NCBI RefSeq assembly: GCF_029227915.1
Contig: NC_079884.1
Span: 26,722,001 to 26,786,000 of the forward strand
Reading direction: 5' to 3'
DNA: 64,000 bases
Source: Hydractinia symbiolongicarpus
Taxonomy: Eukaryota > Cnidaria > Hydrozoa > Anthoathecata > Hydractiniidae
Shown here: piece by piece, positions 24,701 to 36,700 of the stretch
Layout of the letters: every line of letters starts with the position of its first letter
How positions within the stretch are numbered: the stretch's first letter is position 1
The notes under the pieces: model-generated
Database searches by the model: none
What the model was told of the DNA's origin: nothing
What the model saw: the letters and a program-made list of their open reading frames with translations, nothing else
Translations under genes and position numbers: made by a program

Positions 24701-27700
24701 ACAGTCTAAATTTCAAGTTCTGTATCCTGTTGCGTTTACTGGAAATCTTGCTAAAGCCATACTTCCACAAGATCCACGGCTGAAGCAGTAGGTCCTTTTT
24801 CTACTTATGTTCTTCGTTTGCTGATAACATTTTGTACTACACTCTGATTAACCAATAAAATTATATTCACATAGAATTTGCGTCCAGGGCGAACTTTCAA
24901 GTTTAGAATTGACTGTATCTGATGATAAACTGAGCAGAGCTGTTTTGGTATGTACACTTTTGTAAGCATAAACATGTGGAGCATTAAGATGCAAATTTCA
25001 CATTTAGATTGTGTTTTACGTAATTGCTAACAAATTTTTGAACTAGCATACCATTAAGAATGGCGATTGGTGAATATTATGAATATAATTGTACTATAAA
25101 GGAAGGCTGGTTACCTTTAATATTGATTAACATGAGAGCACAGAACACAATATCGCTAACATGGTCTTTGTACTGACCTATTTATAATTAAGAAAATATG
25201 AACAATATTATTGAGTTGATAAGAGGTAAAAGTGGGAAAAATATCTGATATTGATGCAAAAAAGTTTGCAATGAAAAAACTGACATATACAGATTCACAC
25301 ACATCTTTTAAATAGTATTTAACGTTAAGGTTCATTTAAAAAAAAAATTGCAGTAACTGTCATTGCATTTTGATTGTTATGTTTAGAATCTCATTCTTAT
25401 GTTACTTTAATATATATTACATTTATACATGCAACAAAACAGCAATTAGCAATTTTAGAATTCCATACCCTTACTTTTCATCATACCATAAGGTTAATAT
25501 TAAATTTGATTATTAACATTAGAGAATGACCTGCACAGGTAACAAAATATTTTTACCGTGCTATCTTGTAAAAAAATTATCTATTAACAATCTAATTATT
25601 GTTGTAAATAATAACTACATGTGTAATACAGTCAGTTTTTTAGTTGTTCAAAATTTTACGATACCCTCCAAAATTTTAAAACTATGCTGTAATACACTAG
25701 CAAATGTTACATGGAATGAGTGGCAGGTATTATAAGTAACATCAAATTCATATAAAAAACGCCAAACTTTTAGTCACCGAATGTTAAACGTGAAATGAAC
25801 TCAACATTTCAGTTGTCAATATTTATTTGGCATATTGCAATGACTTTGAAATGAATGATTATATACTTCCTCAAATGTGTTATATATTGGACTAGTTGTT
25901 ATTCCATGAAAATTTTACACATCATTCTTAGCAAAAAGTATTAATTAACTCTATGGGGTCATAGGAAAATTCGTAAAATATTTAAATTTGCCATTTTTTA
26001 GTAAAAATAATTTTGACCTTTAGCACGAAATCCGTTTGCATTACATATAGACTATGAGTATATCCATAGTCATACCTGTATTTGTACGTTTGTTTGTCAA
26101 AACTACGTTCTACTGGGTAAAAACTATTTATTATTAAAAGAGAAATAGTATTTGTTGTGTTAACATGAAAAAGACATGTATCAATGCAATTTCATTAAAT
26201 ATTTGTTCAGTTATTTGATAGTTTACCACTTCCGAAGCCATCAAAAACTGTGATGCTTGGTGATGAACCAGATACAACTTTGACGCAGGTAGGAAGTAAT
26301 ATGACTTTTGGTATTAGAGATTTCATTATTCTTCTATGCAACGTCGTGACTTATTTATGTATTTTTCTTCTTTTTTTTTGTACAGCCTATTTCAAAGATT
26401 GGACAATCAGATGAGGAGTATGCTATTTCCATACCAGTTCCTAACATGACGAGTATTTCTGATGAATCTTTTCACACACCACCAGATGAAGGCATACTTT
26501 CTCTGGAACCCAGGTAAAAATTTAAATTGATAGGCTATCACAAAACTGAAGTTTTTATGAAGTGGAAAGCTTTGCCATATAACCATATTTTTTTCAGTGA
26601 TGGACCTGATTTTGCATCTGGTGTGGCAAATCAAGTAAAAATCGAGCTAAAATTTGAAATTAAGAAAGTAAAATTGGCTATAGCATTGACTGATAAGGAT
26701 CAAAACAATGAAAAAGACTGTGTTGAAATCATTATTGAAAATATTGGCACTGAAGTTAGGATGCGAAGGTGGGATAAGTTTGTTGATGCTAATATTGGTC
26801 GGTTTGTGTTACGAGAGATGACATATGGATTGGAAGGGGAACCTTTAGATATTTTAAGCACGCCCAAAGATGGAAACATGTTACAGGTTTCTTATCGAAA
26901 GTGTGAATTTGATGAGTCACTAAACTTGGGTCTAGGCTATTTTTATTCAGCTGAAGCGCAAATACGAGCACTTCACTTTAAAGATGAATTCCAATCTACA
27001 GAACAGTTAATCGAAATACAAGTTGCAATGTTGTATGTTATTCTCCACCAAGAAGCGCTTTTAAGTATGATGGCATTAATATATCAGGTGCTTGAACCAT
27101 TAAATAAAAGAAATGAGACACCAGTCAAAGCCATCAAAAGACGTGTATCAGTGGCTGGCAGCCAGTTGAGTCTTGCCATGGCAGAGAAGGAAGAAAAAAA
27201 GAAGATGGTTGATTTAAAAGTGCATAAAGCTGCTCAGGAATTAAAAGAAAAAATTGGGGTTCACGAGGAGAGAAAATTAAAGGTTGATGCTCAGATGGAT
27301 GGATTGCGTGTTTTTATTTGCTCATCACATGGCGATCTTGCTGAGGCCCATGTAAAAGGAGTCGCAGCCAATGTTATTATGCAGGATGAGAAAATGGAGG
27401 TAAAAGCACACATGACGGACCTTCAAGTTACAGATAATGCTGAAAATTCTAAATTTACAAAGATTATTTCCATGCAAAGTGAACAGGTGTTTGATCTTCA
27501 GATTGCAATGTTTGAAAATGGCAGCAAGGGTTCGAATGCGTTGAATATATCATCAGTTGATACTATTGTGAAGCTGGACATAGGACAAATGAGAGCTGTT
27601 TTTCTAAATCGATTTGTTTCTGATATCCTTGCTTTTCTTGATCACTTTGAGGATGCACAAAAAGCAATTCTCGAAGCTGGAAAAGCTGCTAGGGATAAAG

Positions 27701-30700
27701 CAACAGCTGCGGTAACAGAATATAGTAAACACAGTTCTCGTCATCAGCTCAATGTTACTGTTCGTGCACCAATGGTAGTGATACCAGTGCATTCTAATTC
27801 TGATTTAGCGTTATTGATAGATTTGGGTGAACTACATGTATTCAACAATTTCAAAATCTTTAATAAGAATGATGGTCCTAAAAACATCGTTATTACCGAC
27901 AATATTACTGTCAAACTTTCCGACCTTAAACTTATGAAGGCATTGATTAAAGAAGGAAAAGATATAAAGGCACGGAAGGAGCTAATCAAACCAATGACAT
28001 TAAAGTTGAGTGTGATTCGCAATTTGACTCCGGATAATCATGCGGTGCCTGATGTAAGTGTGGAGGGGATTTTAAAGACAATTACGTTAGCTCTAAGTGA
28101 GGAAGATTTGAGTGTTGCTTTAAAAGTTTTGCAAGGAAACATCGCAGAAGGTAAAAGACGAAGCACACCAAAAACACGTAAACTGAAAAATGATCAAGAT
28201 AACCATACTCAAGATCTGCTTGCTGTTCCCACGGTAAACAGTGACCGGCTAGCAAGCATCCATGAAGAAGAAGAAACTGGAAACCTTGTGTATGAAAATG
28301 TGCGTTTCAAATTTGAATTGGAGAAAATACTGTTACAGGTGTATTTAAGACCATCAGATTTGACATTCGAAGAGGAGTTCTTAGAAAGAGATCTTGACTT
28401 CCTTTTGAGTCAATTCATCGTTGGACACCTTGATGTTGCTGGCACTATTATGTCTGATAGTGATATAGATGTCAATATTTCACTGGATACTCTCATGTTA
28501 GATGACATGCGACCAGGAAGTAAGGACACTTTGACACGGATGATTGATAATTGTCCAGAATCTTTGATTGACATTTTAGAGAAACAACAAGATATGTCTT
28601 CTGCAAAAATGATTGAGGTACAATTTAAGCAGTCATCAAAGTTGGACAAGAATATTGAAGTTAAACTGTGCAACCTTCTTTGTATACTCAATGTCGAGTT
28701 TCTCATGGTATTGATGCGGACATTATTAGCTGCAGTGCCAAAAGAAGACAGGGAAGGAGTTGATATTTTATCTGATTCTGGATCTCCCACACACAGTATA
28801 GCATCCAGTGATGAGGATACCGATGTTTCAACCTCTTATATTGACCAAAACGACGATGGAGTTGCATTGCTACCAGAAACACGGTTGCAACTGAACGTAA
28901 CAAATCCTCAAATTGTACTTCTGGCTGACGCAAAGGATGTGAAAACCAACGCTTTGTTTTTGACTACAGAAGTTAATTTCCAATACCTTGAGGTAAGTAA
29001 TGTGCAAAAAATGATGGGTACCGTGATGAACACTGCCATGTTGTCAACAGCTTTTAAGAAGCAACACCGCACAGATATATCAACAGTGTTGTCACTGGCG
29101 ATGGTGAATTTACATAGCTCGGCACCGATAGGAGGAAAACCACATATGCATGTTAACATGTCACTTGTAAAGCTGAATATCTCCCCAAAGACAATCAGGA
29201 CCGTTTCAGCTTGTGTCAGTCAAACTGCGGCCCCGCCTGATGAAGAAAGTTTAAGAGAAGCTCAAAAAGCAATGGGCCAGCTATGGGAACTGACTAATAT
29301 TGTGGATAAAAAGTTGTGGTATTTGGATACACCAGCACAACATGTGTTGAGTGCAGGAAGTTTTGTACTTGCTCGAACAGAAGTTGGTGATTATCAAAAT
29401 GGTTTTCTAGCCAAGAAAGATACCCATTTTACAGTGTATTTTTATCCAAATGGTTCAATAAGTCATTCTGTGTCCGATATCACGTCAGTTGTTGTTGATG
29501 TTGCACCACACAAAAAGGAGTTAACTGTGGGAGCTAATGTTGTGGCTCTGCGTTCACCAGAACATTACAGAGTTGGACGTATAATGGAGGTATTCTCTTC
29601 AATGATCTTAATGCTGACAAACATTTTATGAAGTCTTGCTTATCATTTCATTTTGTGTATGAACAATTTAATTTTTTTTAGATTTGGAATAATGCTGGTT
29701 CTTCTGAACAAGCTGAAGTTGCAAAGGAAGCTGGTGCATCAGATGAGGATTGGGAACTAACAAAACACGAAGATTTATTTGATAAGTATCTCATTAAGTT
29801 TTACCATGACAATTTTGAGCTTTATTTAGTTAGCGAAGAGCTGCGTCTGCTTCCAAGGCCGAAAAAGGGTATCATACCAGGGCTAGGAGCATGTGTATAT
29901 GCACGATACCGAGATGGTTTTTACTATAAAGGAATTGTTGAAGCAATTCTTGGATTTAAAACTCGAATTCATTTGGTGGAAATAGATGATGAAGTGAACC
30001 ATGACATGGATGACCCGTCTGCTGTCATACTAAATATGACTCCAAGGGAAAGTCAAATAAAGAAATATTTTAAAGTCATTGCATGCAAAATGGAAGGTAC
30101 TAAAGGTTACCACCCTGGCAAAGTTGCTGCAATCCAGGGAAACCCGGGCTATAGAAGTTATACCATTAAGTTTGAAGATGGTTCCACAAACCAAGTACCT
30201 GTAACAAAGTTGCTACTGATGCCTAAAGCTCCTTATGATGGTAAACTTTTATTGAAAAATAATTTTTTTTTCATAAATGATTTTAACATAAGTGAAACGT
30301 GCAAACATCACATTTTCCTATTTTTAGCTTTACCAGAGATTGGTACATATGTTTATTCGCGTGTGGCGCGAGATTCTCCGATGTATGAGAAGGGTATAGT
30401 ACATAATAAAGAAGACCGTATCTATGTTAACCATTTAAATGGCAACAAGTTCTCCCAAGATCCAAAAAATATTGGCTTTGTGATTCGTAACATTGTTCCT
30501 TTAACATCCTCGCTGAGAGTTGGTCAAGAAGTAATTGCTCAAGTAGATTCAAATGATCGAAAAATGTTTATGGGCGTTATCAGAGAGGTGATACAAGGTC
30601 CAAAATTAAAGAAATACTTGGTGGAATTTACTGACGGTTCTAAAAAGAAATTAACACCTGGTCGAATTCGCATCATTCCGACGTATGGCACCACTGAAGA

Positions 30701-33700
30701 GGAGACAATCGAATCGCAGACCAATCTTATGCGAAGAGAACAACTTGTTGTTGAAGTGGAGGGCGTGTCCCTGCGTATCGAAGGTTATCTTGGTGGCCAA
30801 TTGGAACCAATGCTTCGTTTTGATTCGAAATTAACCGCAGAGGTGTATGATTGGTCCAAAAAATTGAGCGCGACTGCTTTCACTTCTTTGCAAGCAAGTT
30901 ATTATAACGATTTTGTTGCAGAATGGGAACCGCTCATTGAACCAATCATTGAAAATAACCGCGACCGACCATGGCTGTTGAATATTAATGTAAGTTTCTT
31001 ATACATGTTTGTTTTATAAGCAAGTGAAAATTCGAAATCAGGATGGCATGAAAAAACACTTGAGGTTAAGAGTATGCTAACGTTATGCTAGTGTTAGTGA
31101 AGTCTTATTGTGTATGAGAATTAAGAAAAGGCGGTGTCTAATTAACATAAAAAACCCACCGAAGAAGGATTCACCAGGGCAAGCCATATGTATAAAATTT
31201 CGCAGGTTAAAGCTTTTGATAATTTTTGATGATTTGTCCTCTCAATACCATTCATAGAACTATTATGTTACTTACCCTTTTTAACGTAAAATTCATTGTA
31301 ACATTTTTTTAGTATGTCACTGAGGATGATAACGTTCAAGCAGGAGATAGCTCAGCTAATGACGTCACTTTACTGCAAAAACCAATGACGTCATTGAAGT
31401 TACAATCAAATGACAATCTGGAAGTCACAATTACAAAGTCAGGGCTTTCTTTACTTCAAGATCTTGGGAAGGTAAATCGATGAGTTTTTAGGGTTGCCAT
31501 TTCTTTTTTTAATGATCTTTTGTTTTTGAAAATTCTTTAGAAGTTTTTGAAAAAGCTTTAGAATTTGTGAAATATCCATTCAATATGTAAAATGCTTTTT
31601 AAAATATTTTTAGTTTTTTTTAGAACCAGTTTTGAGCACATTTGTGTGTTATTTGTACAGGATGGCCAGTGACGTAGAAAAGTCATGGGATATTGACTGG
31701 CCGCTATGTCGTGCTGTCCCTTTCTAAACAAAAGTTGTGAACAAAGTTCATATTGAAATTCATCTTTCATATTTTCATGTAGGCGTTTGGTGAAGCAGTG
31801 GAACAAACTGCAGATGTTGGTCAGGTTCTAGTTATTGAGAAGGATCCATTTATTCTGCATAACAAGGTATCGAAATTTAAATTTCCTTAGCTTAAAAATT
31901 TAATTTTTTAGCCTCGAAGTTTCGTAACGTTTCTTTAATTTTTCGGCGCTGGTCTTTTCTTAATACAACAAATATCACATTAATAAAGTATTTTTAATGG
32001 TTAGTGATTTGTTATGCGCAAAACGATAACTAAAAATCACTATGTTGTTAATTTTTGATAGGTTGGGAAAAGAGTAACAGTCGTGATGAATGATTTAATT
32101 CAGGTGTTGTTGACGTTTTTATTTTACTGATTTAGTAACATATGTCAAACATTATGCAGGGTGAGGCTTTACCTTCGAAAGATATTGGTTTCTTCAAGGG
32201 AGAGCTAAGGTCAAAATTAACATGAAAGATTTAGTGATCATGTTTTTCTTCTTTTTGTTATATTTAACTGGATTGACAGCAAATTCAGAACACCAGGCTA
32301 AGAACAAAAAAAATAGTTTAAAACAACCAGACTCCTGAATTTACTTGGTTACGTAACATAAGGATCCTTTACTACGACTTTTGGGCCAGAAAAGAATTGT
32401 TCCAGTAGGACCAAAAACGATTCGTTTCTGATAATCACTGGCCTGAAGGAAAATTTCGGCTAAACTGTCTCATTTGAGTTAAATTAAAAGGTGCGGTGCT
32501 GTCATTAAAACAATTTATCAAAAAATGATTATCAGAAAGTTCAAATTAACACACAATTGATAATTAACTTGACTTTAAGTAAATTCTACTTTTAATTGAT
32601 ATTTTTTGCGACTGTTTTATATCAAGCCCAGGAAATGCCTTCTTTGTATAAGCTTTTGTACTCCGAACACATGTAAATATCTTTGCATAGACCATATCTT
32701 TGACACAATGTCCGTAACAAAAAGTAGTAGATTTCTTAAGATATAGAGTTAATACGTTATATTCATAGGGAAAAGACGGTGGAAAGGTTTTAACGTTGGA
32801 ACCGTCTTCCCAAGTTGGTCTTAAATATACAGAACGCGACATGAGCATCAGAAGATCTGGTCAAAGTAAATTACCCACTTTGTCAATTACGGTAAGTAGC
32901 TACTTTTTTAGGACTAGGCTGACCAAAGTGTCAAAGTTGCAACTTTAATCAGTTTAGCAATGAAGTAGATGTCCCTGTATAAAATGTGACAACATTTGAT
33001 AAAGCAAAAATTCCCTTGTTTACATAACAAACCAACCTATATAGTATCTATAGTACAATACTTAGGACACACTTATTTTTTGATGAATATGGATATAAAA
33101 AAGCTGTACATATTAAGATTTGGTATCCATATAAACATTCTTTGAAATGCTAGACACTACTAGTAATTCTATTTTAACATCTGATAATAAATTTCTTATT
33201 CCTTCTTACTTGACCAAAAAATTTGCTAGATTTAGTTGTAGACAATATTTGTTTTGTAAGTTCTGTTTTGCAGGTTGATGGCTTCATGGAAATAAAAAAT
33301 GTCGCTGTTAAACGTCAGAAGACAATCATATATGACTTGATATCGACAAATGTAAATCGTGTTTTTTAAACCTCTCTTTTCTTGCGTGTATTCAATTTAT
33401 TAAATTGTATATTTATGATGTCTTATTTACAGATCTTGGGAAGTAGCGCATCATATTCTCTGATCATCCAAGTGACTGCAACAGATGGGCAGCGTGTTAT
33501 AACACTTCGCTCGCCGCTACAGGTTAACTATATTCCTTGTTTCACAAAAGAGTTGCCTGTTACTACTATTATTGACTGCTGTTGAATTCTTATTGATTAT
33601 GTTTTGTTTAGATTCGAAATCACTTCCCTATGCCGCTAGATGTTTCATATTTGAACAAGGAGAATAGATCAGTGAAGCTAACTTCAATTGATGCTGGTAG

Positions 33701-36700
33701 AATCTATTCAATTCCTCTTGTTTTGGCATACCACAGTAGTTTCTACATCAAGCCAGCAGGATTTGGGTATATAACTTTACCATGATCGCCATGGTTTTAT
33801 GATCACGTTTCTTTCATTTTACAGCGTTTGGCTTTTATGAATGTAATATACTCTAGATATAATGTGTCAACTGAGGCAATCAGCTGGAGTGATTTATTGG
33901 AAGAGAGACAAAAACAATATATCTGCTCGAACCCAGTGGAAGATTCTGATGACTTCTACGTGCAGGTGTGACACATGTGTCCTTGATTTAAAACTTTTCT
34001 AAAATCTCTTATGGTCATTCGAATAATTTTATCATTTTTTCCCTCTTGAAAATAACCATTCTTTACCATCGGGTGGATTTTGCTGAATGTGTGCCCCTGT
34101 TGTTGTTTTTTAATGCTTCGTAATATTACGTTAGTCAAATAGACTCTTCCTAGTCAAATAGACTCTTCCTGAATTCCACATTTTTTCATATCATTGAATT
34201 CGCATTAATGTTTTTTAATTATTTCGTTTGCACAGGTAATTGTTGAAAATGACGTTTACTCGTCCATTCATGGAATGTTGGAATCTGTTCCACGCTACAC
34301 ACTTCATTGTTATCCGCCCATCGTGCTGCACAATTACCTACCGTACCCTATCTTCTATCGTGCGAAGGTATCGACATATTTATTTTTTGAAAGGCGACAT
34401 CCCAATTATAAAAACAACAATACAAAAGATTGTAGCATATTAAAATTCCGATAAAAGATTGTTTCTAGTTTATTAGATTCGAATTTTTTGACGTTTTTTT
34501 ACCATCATTTGCTTTTGTTAATTTCAGGGTATGTCTGCCAATGAAAAGCTTGAAGGTGGAAGTCATTGGCCTTTGTTTACTATAAATGTGGAAGAGAAAC
34601 CTGTTGTTGATATAGAGGTGAAAATTTTAGACTTAAAACTTAACCATGTTTTTTTAAAAGTATACTTTACTGGTGTGTTCGATAAATAAGAAAAATGAAC
34701 AACGCGTTCTCTTTATTTTTGAACTACAATAATTTCCCTTTCAAATTTGAAGCTTGATTTTTAATTTTTTTTTTCATTGTGGGCGATTGGATACCAGAAC
34801 ATAGTATTTCCATTTAATACCATTGAATGAAAGAGTCTAAAGAAATTAAGTACAGAAATTTTCAATTGATAAATATTCTTTAAATTTTTTTTACCTCTCC
34901 CTTTGTCTTGAACATATCTAAGTTGAAATTCTCTTCCTTGTTTTTTATAAGTTATCATGTGATTTTCTGCTTTTTACAGGTTGAATATCTTGGCACCCGC
35001 TGGTGCGGTAGCATAATTGTGTCTGAATGTAAAAAGAACAACTCAAAAACTGCCCGCTTCTCACTATTTGCTGATGGTGACAAAAGAATTGTAAGTTCCA
35101 TGCTCCAACCGATTTGCATTTACTGCACTGTAATCTCCATAGTAGCAATACCCGTATTGTGTCTATATCCGTACGATTTCATAGTCATGCTACGTAAACA
35201 AGAAAGAGAAAATGCGATATATTTTCATCGACTTTGTTGCCGTAGATTCTAACGTATATTCATTTTTCAGGAGCTGGGTGTTTATTACTTACAAGAAGGT
35301 TCGTTGCATGCTACATTGTACTGCCCTTACTGGATGTTAAATAAAACTGGTAAATCTCTTATTTACGAAGTAAGTATATATGAACAGGGAAATAAAAGAG
35401 ACATTAGGTTGTGTGTGCTTCTAATTTTACTGTATCCATCGTCGATGTCTATTTTTACTTTCAGGCAATCGGAGAACCATCCACTTATGAGCATGCAGAC
35501 ACAAATGAAGGAGCGGTCATGTTTTTCGTACGAGGAAAGAAGAAAAAAGTTTGTAGCTTTTTTTTTATACATGCTTTAAACGCTCAACGATTTAGGTAAA
35601 CCTAAAAATGTTCTGTACTAAAATTTCTTGTAGGCGCGCGTTTGTGTGAGTGGTTGTGATTGGTCAAACCCATTTTCGTTGGATACAATTGGTAGCGGCG
35701 GTTCTTTAAAATCAGAAGGGCTCCGCGGAAGGCTGTATGAGGTAATGTTTTATTTTTGAAGGACTGTACCACCCCTTCCCTGAATTTTATGCTTTAGAGT
35801 TGTTGTTTTTATTTTTAGATCGGTGTTGGTATCAGTTTATCGTACTTCGGTTTGACAAAAATTGTAACCTTTACACCGTTGCGAATTCTATCCAATCACA
35901 CTAAGGTAAGTTATTTGTTGGTCATGCGGTTTCAAGGTTACACGTTGGTCACGTGGGTTTAATACTTAAAGCTTCGAATACATGTACACCAGAACATTAA
36001 GTATTCGTCTGAAAATCCATAAAAGTAACTGGTATTTAATAATTTGTAGTATTTTTTTTCACATATTTTTAGTTTACAATAAGCATGGCAGAAGGAGAAT
36101 CAGAAACTGCAGAATGGCATACAGTGAAGCCTGACGAGGTAGGTTGTTGTATATTTTTGTTTTTATAAGACAAAAATAAGTTAGCAGTCATTATGTTCGT
36201 CCACATTATAGAGTGTTCCGTATTGGCCGACTCGCTCGCCTCCGACGAACCTATACCTAAACATCAATGGGATAAATTCAGTTGAATTTAATCTTGAGGC
36301 TGGCAAGACATTGCTACTAAAGTTTCAAAATGAGGTAAGATCGCAAGTAATTCAAACTAGAGTTTATTTGTTAAATAATTATATGATCTTTTGAAAATGA
36401 TGATTTCTTTTTTTGTAGATTGGAGGTGTTTGTTTGAATTATCAAGAAAAGGACTGGACATCGTTGCTTTCGTTCACTGAATACTTCTCTGGTGCTGCGC
36501 CTGTGCGTATTGAGAACATGTGCAAGAAAGTCAGCATGATCAGTTATAAACAGGTGTAAGTAGAATTTACAGAATACGCTATATTTTACACTATATGTTA
36601 CACTATATGTACACTATATGTGCCACTATATGTTACACTATATGTGCCACTATATGTTACATATATGTACACTATATGTGCACTATATGTTACACTATAT

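Larger units (their letters stand above)
12749..26513 (+). other. VPS13: VPS13 exons 1-30 (chorein domain and first repeats)
   Basis: Exons read from splice sites and frame: 12749-12848, 13109-13152, 13726-13768, 13942-14037, 14276-14383, 14601-14671, 14752-14790, 16441-16500, 16854-16913, 17025-17102, 17180-17237, 18851-18924, 19003-19163, 19665-19751, 21777-21861, 21949-22011, 22083-22191, 22432-22526, 22862-23013, 23190-23275, 23351-23472, 23839-23897, 23990-24074, 24156-24223, 24333-24414, 24489-24579, 24670-24787, 24875-24947, 26211-26288, 26386-26513. Phases agree across every junction. They encode landmarks such as [21 protein letters not shown] and FGVTL-like IGVTLENLS, a KYRPHV motif before WW-K, and LYSAIGYSE. 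Exon 30 encodes an acidic, Ser/Pro-rich loop at the place where vertebrate VPS13A/C carry the FFAT motif. Here the loop has [10 protein letters not shown], which lacks the Asp expected at FFAT position 4. Confidence 0.85.

Noticed and set aside
26527-29631. A separate 1,034-residue single-exon gene
   Set aside because: The open frame has no suitable ATG at its start. It begins behind a splice acceptor at 26597, ends at a donor after 29589, and its product is the middle of VPS13.
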